64,000 bases of DNA from contig DKYL01000038.1 in assembly GCA_002493325.1 (NCBI GenBank), positions 26,943 to 90,942 on the forward strand. The letters are read 5' to 3'. The position numbers were made by a program, and so were the translations under genes. This DNA comes from Ruminococcaceae bacterium UBA7101. GTDB taxonomy: Bacteria > Bacillota > Clostridia > Oscillospirales > Acutalibacteraceae. Of this stretch, positions 36,799 through 45,222 are shown in pieces. The notes under the pieces are model-generated. The model ran no database searches. It was not told the DNA's origin and saw only the letters and a program-made list of their open reading frames with translations. Every line of letters begins with the position of its first letter. Position 1 is the stretch's first letter.

Positions 36799-37770
36799 TT
36801 ATTTTCTTCTGATAATATAGGAGCAGCTTATTGTGCATTTATCCTCAGCCAAATCATAATGCTCTGTCTGATTTACAATTTCAAATCCGTCAAACTCCTT
36901 TTGCTCAAGATATTCAAGTCTTTTTTTAGCAAGCTCCTTCAGCTCTTCATCAGACATTGTTCTCGGCGTTGTCCTGAAAAAACGTTCCTCACTCTTAGTA
37001 TAACCAATCGGAAGCTCAACATTTTTTATTGTTAAAGTTTTATCACTTTCATAGGACTGATCACCTGTCAGCTTTTTGAAATAAAGCGGTATTTGGGCAG
37101 TAAAAAATCTCAGCGTATAATAATCCTTCGTATCTTTTAGGGTAATATCCTTTTGCTCACGGTTAACGGTTGTACTCAGTTCACGTCTGAAAACACCTAT
37201 GCCCTGCATCTTTTCCTCATCTGCGTCAGCATCCTGCTGCCTTGTTTCGTTCACCTCAACTCTTGCTGTTGTGCCGAATTTGTTAATATGCACCCAGGAA
37301 AAATCCTCAAAATCACTCATCATTTTCCAGCAAAGGTCTGTCCTGTCAACACTTCCCCACATAACACCCGTTTGAAAATGATTATTCTCAAGGTACGTAA
37401 GTATTGCTGTATCGCTCACTCTGCTGTTGCCCACAATTTCAACATTCCATATAAATGCATTCAAAAATGAAAGAATTGCACAAAAGCAAATCATTCCAAT
37501 AAAAAATCCAAATCTGTTTTTCAGCGGCAAAAGAACAAACGGCAGTCCCTTTTTCTTCATTATTTTCACCACACCGCCGTGCTTATATGCAATTCGGTGC
37601 AGTTTTTTATAATTTTTAAGATTGCATACAGCGGTTATATATTCACCGCAATCCTCAATATCTCTCAGCTCCATACCCTGTGCAAAGCAGTCTGTTATAA
37701 AATCCTCGCTGAAGCCATTTTTAAAATAAAACTTAACATATCCGAAAAGCCATCTGAATAAATATATCAA
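36799..37770 (-). CDS. yqfD: sporulation protein YqfD
   Basis: 323 residues. Seen: cytoplasmic N-terminal domain (RWLFGYVKFYFKNGFSEDF, TAVCNLKNYKKLHRIAYKHGG), a membrane helix at about 86-110, and an extracytoplasmic region with WNVEIVGNSRVSDTAIL and ENHFQTGVMWGSVD. YqfD is a sigma-E-controlled stage IV sporulation protein of the mother cell acting with YqfC. It overlaps the yqfC stop by ATGA. No phoH gene follows, unlike in many Firmicutes; uxuA lies next. Confidence 0.92.
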   Translation of the reverse strand: MIYLFRWLFGYVKFYFKNGFSEDFITDCFAQGMELRDIEDCGEYITAVCNLKNYKKLHRIAYKHGGVVKIMKKKGLPFVLLPLKNRFGFFIGMICFCAILSFLNAFIWNVEIVGNSRVSDTAILTYLENNHFQTGVMWGSVDRTDLCWKMMSDFEDFSWVHINKFGTTARVEVNETRQQDADADEEKMQGIGVFRRELSTTVNREQKDITLKDTKDYYTLRFFTAQIPLYFKKLTGDQSYESDKTLTIKNVELPIGYTKSEERFFRTTPRTMSDEELKELAKKRLEYLEQKEFDGFEIVNQTEHYDLAEDKCTISCSYIIRRK

Positions 37771-38018
37771 CTCAAAAACTCCATATATGTAATATTGCCC
37801 TCAATAATTGCCCCTTCCTTTGTGAAGGAATTGATTTTTAAACCAAAGCCGTTAAAAACAATGATCTGACTGCCAAGACTGACAGAAATTTTTGTGTCAC
37901 TGTATTCAACAACACTCTTTAAACCGTCAACAAGGCATTCGCCCCCTGCTATTTCAAGACGGGGCTTGCCGAAGATGTAATCAAATTCTTTTTTACTGTG
38001 CTTTATTTTTTTCATCAT
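37767..38018 (-). CDS. yqfC: sporulation protein YqfC (YabP family)
   Basis: 83 residues. The YabP/YqfC pattern is visible: FDYIFGKPRLEIAGGECLVDG, YSDTKISVSLGSQIIVFNG, LKINSFTKEGAIIEGNITYMEF. YqfC cooperates with YqfD during spore formation. Two adjacent ATGs at 38018 and 38015 are possible; GGTGAT lies just upstream. A longer in-frame reading overlaps the small peptide gene in another frame and is rejected. Confidence 0.88.
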   Translation of the reverse strand: MMKKIKHSKKEFDYIFGKPRLEIAGGECLVDGLKSVVEYSDTKISVSLGSQIIVFNGFGLKINSFTKEGAIIEGNITYMEFLS

Positions 38019-38052
38019 ATCACCAGTAATATGTATGAAAAATCCACTGATA

Positions 38053-38145
38053 TTATGAAAAAAGCAGAGCGAAAAAATAACAGGCAAAACGCAGTGCGCC
38101 AAACATGAATTGAAAAATGAATATTACCGATAAATTCTGTTTCAT
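38053..38145 (-). CDS. predicted 30-residue hydrophobic peptide ahead of yqfC
   Basis: ATG at 38145 follows a strong AGGAGG with an 8-base gap and opens a 30-codon frame ending at TAA (38053). The peptide begins MKQNLSV and then is almost entirely hydrophobic and aromatic (IFIFQFMFGALRFACYFFALLFS), so it would be a single membrane helix. It ends 34 bases before yqfC on the same strand. I know no named family for it; sporulation operons often contain such small membrane peptides. Confidence 0.55.
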   Translation of the reverse strand: MKQNLSVIFIFQFMFGALRFACYFFALLFS

Positions 38146-38174
38146 TAAACAAACCTCCTGTTTTGTATTAATAA

Positions 38175-38600
38175 TCAACCTTGCGATTGCCCTTTCTTCC
38201 CTAATAGCCTTATTATTCCTGCAATCATCAAAGCAATTAAACCCATAGTTATAGGATGAAGAAATATCAAAAGCATATAATATATACCCTCATCATTAAA
38301 TTTCAGAAACCAAGAAACATTATCGACTGTAACCGCAAACCGAACGATATCACATTCATAGGTAAGTAAGCAAAGGCTCATTACATTACAAGCAGATAAA
38401 AACAATTCATAGATAAGCAAAAGTAAATTTGAAAGTCTTTTACTCCGTATGGCGTTGAATATCATCAAAATCGGAACAAAAAGAAACCAAACTACTCCTC
38501 GCAAAATATGCATAGGAGAGATCAAAACACTTAAAATATCTAATACAATTATTGCAATAGCGATAAATTCTAACGGGTCATTTATCTTTTTTAATTTCAT
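38175..38600 (-). CDS. small polytopic membrane protein, unknown function
   Basis: 141 residues with about four hydrophobic segments (residues 11-27, 34-48, 60-78, 108-133) and few charged residues except for the KKGQSQG tail. Not recognised. GGAGGTGG precedes the ATG. It lies upstream of the small peptide and yqfC-yqfD on the same strand, with 29 bases to the peptide gene, so it could be transcribed with them. A pair of 15-bp direct repeats lies about 100 bases upstream. Confidence 0.7.
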   Translation of the reverse strand: MKLKKINDPLEFIAIAIIVLDILSVLISPMHILRGVVWFLFVPILMIFNAIRSKRLSNLLLLIYELFLSACNVMSLCLLTYECDIVRFAVTVDNVSWFLKFNDEGIYYMLLIFLHPITMGLIALMIAGIIRLLGKKGQSQG

Positions 38601-38702
38601 ATCAGACCACCTCCATATATTGCTTTTGGATAAAACTTTTCCAAAAAATGCACTCTCTGTTCTATAATCATTATACTTAAAAATTTTTTGCCAAGTCTAC
38701 CG

Positions 38703-38737
38703 AAAAAGTATAAACAATATCTAAAAAGTATAAACAA
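38703..38737. repeat. pair of 15-bp direct repeats, 20 bp apart
   Basis: AAAAAGTATAAACAA occurs at 38703-38717 and again at 38723-38737, a 20-base period (about two helical turns), with a decayed third copy (AAGAATAAAC) around 38737-38746. It lies upstream of the 38600 membrane protein and downstream of the nrdG terminator. It looks like a tandem operator. Confidence 0.6.
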
Positions 38738-38749
38738 AGAATAAACGAT

Positions 38750-38786
38750 TAAAAAAAAGCAGTAAATCACGAAAAATTTACTGCTT
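38750..38786 (-). terminator. terminator after nrdG
   Basis: Minus strand AAGCAGTAAAT, loop TTTTCGTG, ATTTACTGCTT, then TTTTTT: an 11-bp stem plus T run. Confidence 0.92.
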
Positions 38787-38791
38787 ATTGA

Positions 38792-39316
38792 TTATTCCAT
38801 ATAGAGAACGATTCTTTTTTCTGTTAATGTTTTTTTGACATCAATAATACGTTGGTTTGACGAGCCACGGAATTTGAGTGATATATCCTTTTTGCTTTCC
38901 TCAAAGCGTCCGTCAACAAGCACATCAATCAGTGACAGCATTTCAGCAGACACGTCCGTTTTTGCTCTGCTCTTCACTTTGCCTGTGATTTCCTCAAAGG
39001 TAAAGCCCGAATAGCACCAAATATCTTTGTTCGGGAATTTTTCCTTAAACATTACAAGAAACGGCAGGAGCACACGCTGATTTTCAGGCTCAAAGGGTTC
39101 ACCGCCCAAAAGGGAAAGTCCGTTAATCCAGTCAGGCTCACAGGCTTCAAGTATTTCCATCATTGTCTTTTCGGTAAAAGCATTGCCGAATGAAAAGTCC
39201 CAGGTTTGTGCATTAAAGCAGTCCTTGCAGTGATGTCTGCAGCCTGACACAAAAAGTGATGTGCGCACTCCTATTCCGTTTGAAATATCATTTTTTTTGA
39301 TTTCACCGTAATTCAT
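38792..39316 (-). CDS. nrdG: anaerobic ribonucleoside-triphosphate reductase activating protein
   Basis: 174 residues, radical SAM enzyme that generates the glycyl radical on NrdD. The iron-sulfur motif is GCRHHCKDC (Cys26, Cys30, Cys33, CxxxCxxC). GLSLLGGEPF is the GGE SAM-binding segment. The ATG at 39316 follows AGGTGG; a TTG four codons upstream is rejected. It follows nrdD with a hairpin between them. Confidence 0.94.
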   Translation of the reverse strand: MNYGEIKKNDISNGIGVRTSLFVSGCRHHCKDCFNAQTWDFSFGNAFTEKTMMEILEACEPDWINGLSLLGGEPFEPENQRVLLPFLVMFKEKFPNKDIWCYSGFTFEEITGKVKSRAKTDVSAEMLSLIDVLVDGRFEESKKDISLKFRGSSNQRIIDVKKTLTEKRIVLYME

Positions 39317-39334
39317 ATTCCACCTCAATATGGC

Positions 39335-39364
39335 AATAGGCTGTCTTTAATCAGACAGCCTATT
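39335..39364 (-). promoter_or_regulatory. hairpin in the nrdD-nrdG gap
   Basis: AATAGGCTGTCT and AGACAGCCTATT form a perfect 12-bp stem with a 6-base loop. The minus strand (direction of the genes) has TGCCATATTG after it rather than a T run, so it is more likely an attenuating or RNA-stabilising hairpin than a full terminator. Confidence 0.55.
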
Positions 39365-39371
39365 TTTAATT

Positions 39372-41573
39372 TTATAAGTGCAGTACTCTTTCCTTAATTT
39401 CCTGAGTTCTGCCCTGATTCCAGAACTGTGTGCCGATATAACCGCAGGTTCTGCGTGCAACATTCATTTTATCCTGATCCTCGTTGCCGCACTTAGGGCA
39501 TCTCCAAATCAGCTTACCATCTTCGTTTTCAACGATTTTGATTTCACCGTCATAGCCGCAGCACTGGCAGTAATCGCTCTTGGTGTTCAGCTCGGCATAC
39601 ATAATATTATCATAGATAAATTTCATTACCTGAAGCACAGCAGGGATATTATCCTGCATATTAGGTACCTCAACATAAGAGATTGCACCGCCGGGTGAAA
39701 GAGCCTGAAACTCGCTCTCAAACTTGAGCTTTGTGAAGGCATCAATCTCCTCAGCAACGTGAACATGGTATGAGTTTGTGATGTAATTTCTGTCAGTTAC
39801 ACCCGGGATGATACCAAATCTCTTCTGAAGCTGCTTTGCAAATTTATAGGTAGTTGACTCAAGAGGAGTACCATAAATACTGTAATCTATATTTTCCTCT
39901 TTCTTCCACTTATTGCAGGCGTCATTCATATACTGCATAACGGAAAGAGCAAATGGCTTGCCGCCGTCAGCATCGGTATGTGACTTGCCTGTCATATATT
40001 TTGTACACTCATAAAGACCTGCATAACCAAGTGAAATGGTTGAATAGCCGTCAAAGAGCAGTCTGTCAATGGTTTCACCCTTCTTGAGCCTTGCAAGTGC
40101 GCCATGCTGCCAAAGAATAGGTGCAGCATCACTCATTGTGCCCATAAGTCTGTTATGACGGCACTGAAGTGCTCTGTGGCAAAGGTCAAGACGCTCATCA
40201 AAAATCTTCCAGAACTTGGTCATATCGCCGCCTGATGAGCAGGCAATATCAACAAGGTTAAGGGTTACAACACCCTGATTGAAGCGACCGTAATATTTCT
40301 TTTTACCGGCAACATAATTCTTGGCATTGGCAATATTACCGACACCGTTTTCGGTAAATCTGTCAGGAGTAAGGAAGGAACGGCAGCCCATACAGGTGTA
40401 AACATCACCCTTTAAATCCATCATTACCTTTTCGCTGATGTAATCGGGAACCATACGCTTTGCAGTACATCTTGCAGCAAGCTCTGTAAGGTAATAGAAC
40501 TGTGAATCTTCCTTGATATTATCCTCCTCAAGCACATAAATAAGCTTTGGGAATGCAGGGGTAATCCACTCACCGCTTTCATTCTTAACGCCCTGAATTC
40601 TCTGCTTAAGGGTTTCCTCAATAATAAGGGCAAGGTCCTTCTTTTCCTGCTCGCTGTTAGCCTCGTTCAGATACATAAATACGGTAACAAAAGGAGCCTG
40701 TCCGTTTGTTGTAAGCAGAGTTACAACCTGATACTGAATGGTCTGAACACCGCGTGCAACCTCTTCACGAACTCTTTTTTCGGTAAGTCCGTCAATCTGC
40801 TCCTCGTTCATTTCAACACCGAATTCAGCAGCCTCAGCCATAACCTCTTTTTTAATCTTTTCACGGCTCACCTGAACAAATGGTGCAAGGTGTGACAGTG
40901 AAATGGACTGACCTCCGTACTGGCTTGAAGCAACCTGAGCGATAATCTGTGTTGCAATATTGCAGGCAGTTGAAAAAGAGTGCGGCTTTTCAATCATTGT
41001 TTCACTGATAACAGTACCGTTCTGGAGCATATCCTCCAGATTCACAAGGTCACAGTTATGCATATGCTGTGCAAAATAGTCAGCATCGTGAAAATGAATA
41101 ATACCCTGCTCATGGGCATCAACAATATCCTGCGGCAAAAGAATTCTTTTTGTAATATCCTTTGAAACCTCACCTGCCATATAGTCACGCTGAACGGAAT
41201 TGACAGTCGGATTTTTATTTGAATTTTCCTGCTTAACCTCTTCGTTATTACACTCAATCAGTGACAAAATCTGGTTATCTGTAGTATTAGCCTTTCTGAT
41301 AAGTGAACGGTTGTAGCGGTATTTTACATAAAGCCTTGCTACCTCAAAGGCACCCTGTGCCATAATCTGGTTTTCTACTATATCCTGAATCTCTTCAACA
41401 GAAAAAGCTCTGTTTGCTTTCAGTGTTTTAAATTCAACATACTCGGCAATCTCGTTAATCTGGCTTCTTGAAAGCTCTTCCTTCTTGCAGGCTGCATTTG
41501 CCTTTGATACGGCTACTATGATTTTATTTATATCAAAATCTGCTTCAGAGCCGTTTCTCTTAATAATTTTCAT
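39372..41573 (-). CDS. nrdD: anaerobic ribonucleoside-triphosphate reductase, class III
   Basis: 733 residues. An N-terminal ATP-cone (about 1-90: IIKRNGSEADFDINKI, VEEIQDIVENQIM) is followed by the glycyl-radical barrel; the C-terminus carries zinc ligands (YCQCCGYDGE and WRCPKCGNED) and the radical glycine in RRTCGYIG (Gly711). It supplies dNTPs without oxygen using NrdG. GGGG lies upstream of the ATG. Candidate NrdR boxes overlap its promoter (see regulatory entries). Confidence 0.96.
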   Translation of the reverse strand: MKIIKRNGSEADFDINKIIVAVSKANAACKKEELSRSQINEIAEYVEFKTLKANRAFSVEEIQDIVENQIMAQGAFEVARLYVKYRYNRSLIRKANTTDNQILSLIECNNEEVKQENSNKNPTVNSVQRDYMAGEVSKDITKRILLPQDIVDAHEQGIIHFHDADYFAQHMHNCDLVNLEDMLQNGTVISETMIEKPHSFSTACNIATQIIAQVASSQYGGQSISLSHLAPFVQVSREKIKKEVMAEAAEFGVEMNEEQIDGLTEKRVREEVARGVQTIQYQVVTLLTTNGQAPFVTVFMYLNEANSEQEKKDLALIIEETLKQRIQGVKNESGEWITPAFPKLIYVLEEDNIKEDSQFYYLTELAARCTAKRMVPDYISEKVMMDLKGDVYTCMGCRSFLTPDRFTENGVGNIANAKNYVAGKKKYYGRFNQGVVTLNLVDIACSSGGDMTKFWKIFDERLDLCHRALQCRHNRLMGTMSDAAPILWQHGALARLKKGETIDRLLFDGYSTISLGYAGLYECTKYMTGKSHTDADGGKPFALSVMQYMNDACNKWKKEENIDYSIYGTPLESTTYKFAKQLQKRFGIIPGVTDRNYITNSYHVHVAEEIDAFTKLKFESEFQALSPGGAISYVEVPNMQDNIPAVLQVMKFIYDNIMYAELNTKSDYCQCCGYDGEIKIVENEDGKLIWRCPKCGNEDQDKMNVARRTCGYIGTQFWNQGRTQEIKERVLHL

Positions 41574-41634
41574 CGTTTTTTACCCCATTAAAAATTGTTA
41601 CAAAAAAGTTACATCTAAATAAGTGACTGGATTT

Positions 41635-41663
41635 ATCATATCAAATAAATTGTGTTCTGTCAA
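41635..41663 (-). promoter_or_regulatory. promoter of nrdD-nrdG
   Basis: Minus strand TTGACA (41663-41658), 17-base spacer, TATGAT (41640-41635), about 60 bases before nrdD. Confidence 0.75.
41640..41655. promoter_or_regulatory. candidate NrdR box, proximal
   Basis: ATCAAATAAATTGTGT agrees at 12 of 16 positions with the palindromic NrdR consensus form ACACAATATATTGTGT, mainly in the right half. It lies between the -10 and -35 boxes of the nrdD promoter. Confidence 0.45.
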
Positions 41664-41681
41664 TAGCAAAACGCAAAATAA

Positions 41682-41697
41682 ATACAATATCTTGTGT
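41682..41697. promoter_or_regulatory. candidate NrdR box, distal
   Basis: ATACAATATCTTGTGT agrees at 14 of 16 positions with ACACAATATATTGTGT. It starts 42 bases (four helical turns) upstream of the proximal box. Confidence 0.55.
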
Positions 41698-41823
41698 CTA
41701 TTATTTTAATCGAACGAAACAATGCATATATGTAGATAAATAGACCTTTACCGAAAAACAGTGGAATTTCCTGCGTTATCAGGACATATAAGGTTACAAA
41801 ATTTAAAAAACAGTATTTTCAGA

Positions 41824-41857
41824 CAAAAAATAAGAACGGATTAAACAACCCGTTCTT
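41824..41857 (-). terminator. terminator after tagD
   Basis: Minus strand AAGAACGG, 10-base loop, CCGTTCTT, then ATTTTTTG. Confidence 0.85.
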
Positions 41858-41866
41858 CACTGATTA

Positions 41867-42301
41867 TTATTTTTCTTCGGGAAGCTGGTCAACACCGTTG
41901 ATTGCATCCTTCAAGCCGAGATCCTTCTTAATCATTGTTGTTGAAACACCGGGCGTTCTGTCAAGGAAAACCAGTTCGCAATGCTCTTTTAAATAATCAA
42001 ACTTGTCACTGCCTGCCCAGTCGCCTCCCATAACAACAGTGTCGATATGATATTCCTTAACGTCATCAAGTTTCTGCTCCCAGCAGTTTTCGGGAATAAC
42101 AAGATCTACATAGCGGATTGCCTCAAGCATTTTCTTTCTTGTTTCATAAGAATGATAAGCCTTTTTGCCCTTGCCTGCATTAAATTCATCTGTTGAAAGA
42201 GCCACAACAAGATAATCACCCATTGCCTTTGCTCTCTGCAAAAGTCTGATATGACCGTAATGAAGCAAATCAAAAGTGCCGTATGTTAAAATTCTTTTCA
42301 T
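41867..42301 (-). CDS. tagD: glycerol-3-phosphate cytidylyltransferase
   Basis: 144 residues, slightly longer than B. subtilis TagD. It makes CDP-glycerol for teichoic-acid-type polymers. Seen: YGTFDLLHYGHIRLLQRAK (HxGH), STDEFNAGKGKKAYHS, ETRKKMLEAIRYVDLVIPE, VMGGDWAGSDKF and RTPGVSTTMIK (RTxGxSTT signature). No other teichoic acid gene is near. GGAG precedes the ATG; the gene lies just after tcdA, in whose end a TTGACA can be read. Confidence 0.92.
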   Translation of the reverse strand: MKRILTYGTFDLLHYGHIRLLQRAKAMGDYLVVALSTDEFNAGKGKKAYHSYETRKKMLEAIRYVDLVIPENCWEQKLDDVKEYHIDTVVMGGDWAGSDKFDYLKEHCELVFLDRTPGVSTTMIKKDLGLKDAINGVDQLPEEK

Positions 42302-42351
42302 AACTTATCTCCAATATAATTATTTATAAATTTATTAAATCATAATATACA

Positions 42352-43065
42352 TTATATGTCAAGTATGTCCTTTATAACCTCACCTGCAATAATAAGACCC
42401 ACAACTGACGGAACAAAAGCATTGCTTGCAGGGATTGTACGTCTGCCCTGCTGCACCTCGTCACACGGCTCCACAGGCTTAATCGGCTCTTCTTTAGAAT
42501 AAACAACCTTCAGCCTTTTAATTTTTCGTGCCTTCAGTTCTCTGCGCATTACCTTTGCAAGCGGACAGACAGAGGTTTTATAAATATCACTGACCTCAAA
42601 GCGGGTTGGGTCAAGCTTGTTTCCTGCACCCATTGAGCTGATAAGGGGGATGCCTGCTTTCTCACACCGCACCGCAAGCTCAATTTTTCCTGCTACTGTA
42701 TCAATAGCATCAATCACATAATCATAGGCTGTGAAATCAAATTCCCCTGCTGTTTCTGCCGTAAAAAAGGTTTTATGGCAATTCACAATACAATCGGGAT
42801 TAATATCCGCTATCCTTGCCTTTGCTGCATCAACCTTCGCCAATCCCACAGTTTTGTGCGTAGCAATAATCTGCCTGTTGATATTGGAGAGGCTGACCTC
42901 GTCATTGTCAATCAAATCAATCATGCCCACACCTGTTCTTGCCAGTGCTTCAACTGCATAACCGCCAACACCGCCGACGCCGAACACGGCAACACGTGAA
43001 CGATTCAGTTTTTCCATACCGTCACTGCCGAACATCATACAGCTTCGTGAAAATTGATTATCCAT
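42352..43065 (-). CDS. tcdA: tRNA threonylcarbamoyladenosine dehydratase (TcdA, ThiF/E1 family)
   Basis: 237 residues; makes cyclic t6A on tRNA using ATP. Seen: N-terminal QFSRSCMMFGSDGMEKL, ATP-site GVGGVGGYAVEALARTGVG, DNDEVSLSNINRQI, SSMGAGNKLDPTRFEVSDI and the C-terminal GRRTIPASNAFVPSVVGL. Start 43065 (MDNQFSR) is preferred because it aligns with the family N-terminus; it follows the Rrf2 stop by one base. Longer in-frame starts inside the Rrf2 gene are possible. Confidence 0.92.
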   Translation of the reverse strand: MDNQFSRSCMMFGSDGMEKLNRSRVAVFGVGGVGGYAVEALARTGVGMIDLIDNDEVSLSNINRQIIATHKTVGLAKVDAAKARIADINPDCIVNCHKTFFTAETAGEFDFTAYDYVIDAIDTVAGKIELAVRCEKAGIPLISSMGAGNKLDPTRFEVSDIYKTSVCPLAKVMRRELKARKIKRLKVVYSKEEPIKPVEPCDEVQQGRRTIPASNAFVPSVVGLIIAGEVIKDILDI

Positions 43066-43066
43066 A

Positions 43067-43504
43067 CTATATATAATACTCATCTGTCTTTCTTGCTCTG
43101 TCACTGTCGATTATATCCTGCAGGGTGATAGAATCAAGATATTCGGTTATTGTTTTATAAAGCCCCTGCCACATCGGCAGTGTGGGACAGGTTTCACACT
43201 TTTCACAGGTGTTCGGCTCGTAATCAAGGCAGGCAACAGGAGCAAGACTGCCCTCTGTAATTCTTAAGATATCACCTACGGTATATTTATCCGGTGCCTT
43301 TGCAAGCTTATATCCGCCCTGAAATCCCCTTGTAGTCCTGAGCACACCTGACTTATTGAGCATAGGAACAATCTGTTCTAAATATTTCTTTGATATATCC
43401 TGTCTTTCGGCAATATCCTTCAGTGCCACATAGCCGTCATTCTGATTTTCAGCTAAATCAAGCATCATTCTCAGGGCATACCTGCCCTTGGTTGATATTT
43501 TCAA
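43067..43504 (-). CDS. Rrf2/IscR-family transcriptional regulator
   Basis: 145 residues. Winged-helix domain (KISTKGRYALRMMLDLAE, DISKKYLEQIVPMLNKSGVLRTTRGFQGGY) followed by a Cys cluster CLDYEPNTCEKCETC that could hold an iron-sulfur cluster. The TTG at 43504 is proposed as start because AGAGGTG lies six bases upstream and it produces the usual KISTKGRYAL N-terminus; GTG 43513 and ATG 43510 overlap the ribosome site itself. Its targets are unknown; no isc or suf genes are adjacent. Confidence 0.88.
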   Translation of the reverse strand: MKISTKGRYALRMMLDLAENQNDGYVALKDIAERQDISKKYLEQIVPMLNKSGVLRTTRGFQGGYKLAKAPDKYTVGDILRITEGSLAPVACLDYEPNTCEKCETCPTLPMWQGLYKTITEYLDSITLQDIIDSDRARKTDEYYI

Positions 43505-43565
43505 AATCATCACCTCTGCAATAACCTATTATAACATAGGTTTTATATGTTTTCAATCCTATACA

Positions 43566-45194
43566 TCAAAGCACTCTGCCTTCATTTATATTAAATTTAA
43601 GCTCTTCATTTTCGGTACGGATACAGGCAATGCCATCCATAATTTCCGCACTGACAATTTCAGGCTTATCACGGCTTACTGTATAATTAAAAATCTTCAT
43701 CTGTTCGTCGGTATAGGTTGAAACATCATCACTTACAAACAGAAGATTACCGAGCATACTGTTGACCCTTGCAACAATTTTCCTCTGGCTCATAGGCATT
43801 TTAATATTATTGTCACGCAGCAGAAAAACATCGGGGTCATTGAGCCACGCTCTGCCGTCAAGATGGCGGCGGTAAATGGTATTGGTCAACGTATTTATTG
43901 TAGAAACATCCTCACGTGAAAATGGTTTTTTATTCCAGCTCAGTGCCACATCAGCACCGATTCGGCAAAAATCCACCTTGCCGAAGGCAGGGGCAAGGGG
44001 CACACCGCAGCCGAGAATGATTTTGTCTCCGCACCACTCCCTGATTAAGTCCATAGCATCGCACATAATTTCACCGCGGCTTTTATTATGAATAGGTCTT
44101 TGACAGCAGGCATAGAGAAAATCCAGCTTGACCATATCATAGCCCCATTCATTCAGCACAGTATCAAACACATTTTTCAGGTGTGCTCTTACCTCTTTAT
44201 TATAAATATCAAGTGCATAAAAGCCACCCCAGTTATGTGATGAAAAATGGTATTTCCCCTTTTCATCAGTAACAATCCAGTCCTTGTGCGCCTTAAAAAT
44301 ATTTGACTTAGGCGTTACGCCGAATGGAGCAAGCCACAAGCCTGCAAGCATATTGTTTTTATGGATACTGTCGGCAACGGTCTTCATACCCTCGGGGAAT
44401 TTTACAGGGTCCGTTTCAAGCCAGTCACCCACTGTACGCTCATAGCCGTCATCAATCTGAAAAATATCAATCTTTGTATCCAGCTTAGAGATTGCTTTAA
44501 GGTCACGCTTAACAATATCCTGCGTAACATGCGTATAATAATTATACCAGGTTGTATAACCGCAGCTTCTGTTAACTCTCGGCTTTACAATATTCATCAG
44601 GTTGAAATACCTGTCAAAAACAGAATTATATTCACCGCTGATGATGGCTAAATCAAGCACCCTTTTCTCGCTGTCAAAGCAAACACCCTCAAGGTCCTTT
44701 GAAACTGTCAGCGTGTTTTCATTGGTATCAAAGGTGAGGATGGTATAGCCTGCCCTTTCACTGAGTGAGCCGAAGAGTGTAAGCTTGTTGCCCTTTCTCA
44801 CATAAGCGTAGGAATAGCCGTAGAACACACCCTGCTTTTCAGGATAATCGTGCCAGAGCAAATCCCCTGCTCCCCACATTCCCAAAGGATTGAATTTAGA
44901 TTTTTTAATGCCTAAAAATCTCGGATTGAATTCATCCATAGCTTCATTCGGTGCATATTCTCTGCTGACAGTCCAGCTCTGATAACCGTTGGTAAAAATC
45001 CGTTCATCTCTGTTAACCTTATAATCAGCAATCAAATCAAATTTCTTAAATTCAATTTTTCTTTTCGGCAATACCGAAACCGATAAATAACTGTCACTGC
45101 TGTTAACATTGAGAATGAAATCATCATTACTGCAATTTGTTGTTTTCTTTAATATGCCGTCTGCATAATATTCAAGGCTGTATTTCCAATTCAT
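43566..45194 (-). CDS. alpha-galactosidase-like hydrolase (GH36/clan D)
   Basis: 542 residues; releases terminal alpha-galactose from plant raffinose-type sugars or host glycans. Seen: FTNGYQSWTVSREY (family N-terminal), IFQIDDGYE, GLWLAPF, nucleophile Asp in YDMVKLDFLYACC (about residue 354), GCGVPLAPAFG and acid/base Asp in CRIGADVALSW (about residue 416). No signal peptide, so probably intracellular. The ATG at 45194 follows AAGGAGATATTC; an upstream 77-codon extension is rejected. It is divergent from a GH20 gene. Confidence 0.9.
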   Translation of the reverse strand: MNWKYSLEYYADGILKKTTNCSNDDFILNVNSSDSYLSVSVLPKRKIEFKKFDLIADYKVNRDERIFTNGYQSWTVSREYAPNEAMDEFNPRFLGIKKSKFNPLGMWGAGDLLWHDYPEKQGVFYGYSYAYVRKGNKLTLFGSLSERAGYTILTFDTNENTLTVSKDLEGVCFDSEKRVLDLAIISGEYNSVFDRYFNLMNIVKPRVNRSCGYTTWYNYYTHVTQDIVKRDLKAISKLDTKIDIFQIDDGYERTVGDWLETDPVKFPEGMKTVADSIHKNNMLAGLWLAPFGVTPKSNIFKAHKDWIVTDEKGKYHFSSHNWGGFYALDIYNKEVRAHLKNVFDTVLNEWGYDMVKLDFLYACCQRPIHNKSRGEIMCDAMDLIREWCGDKIILGCGVPLAPAFGKVDFCRIGADVALSWNKKPFSREDVSTINTLTNTIYRRHLDGRAWLNDPDVFLLRDNNIKMPMSQRKIVARVNSMLGNLLFVSDDVSTYTDEQMKIFNYTVSRDKPEIVSAEIMDGIACIRTENEELKFNINEGRVL

Positions 45195-45222
45195 ATGAAT
45201 ATCTCCTTCAGTTAATATTATT

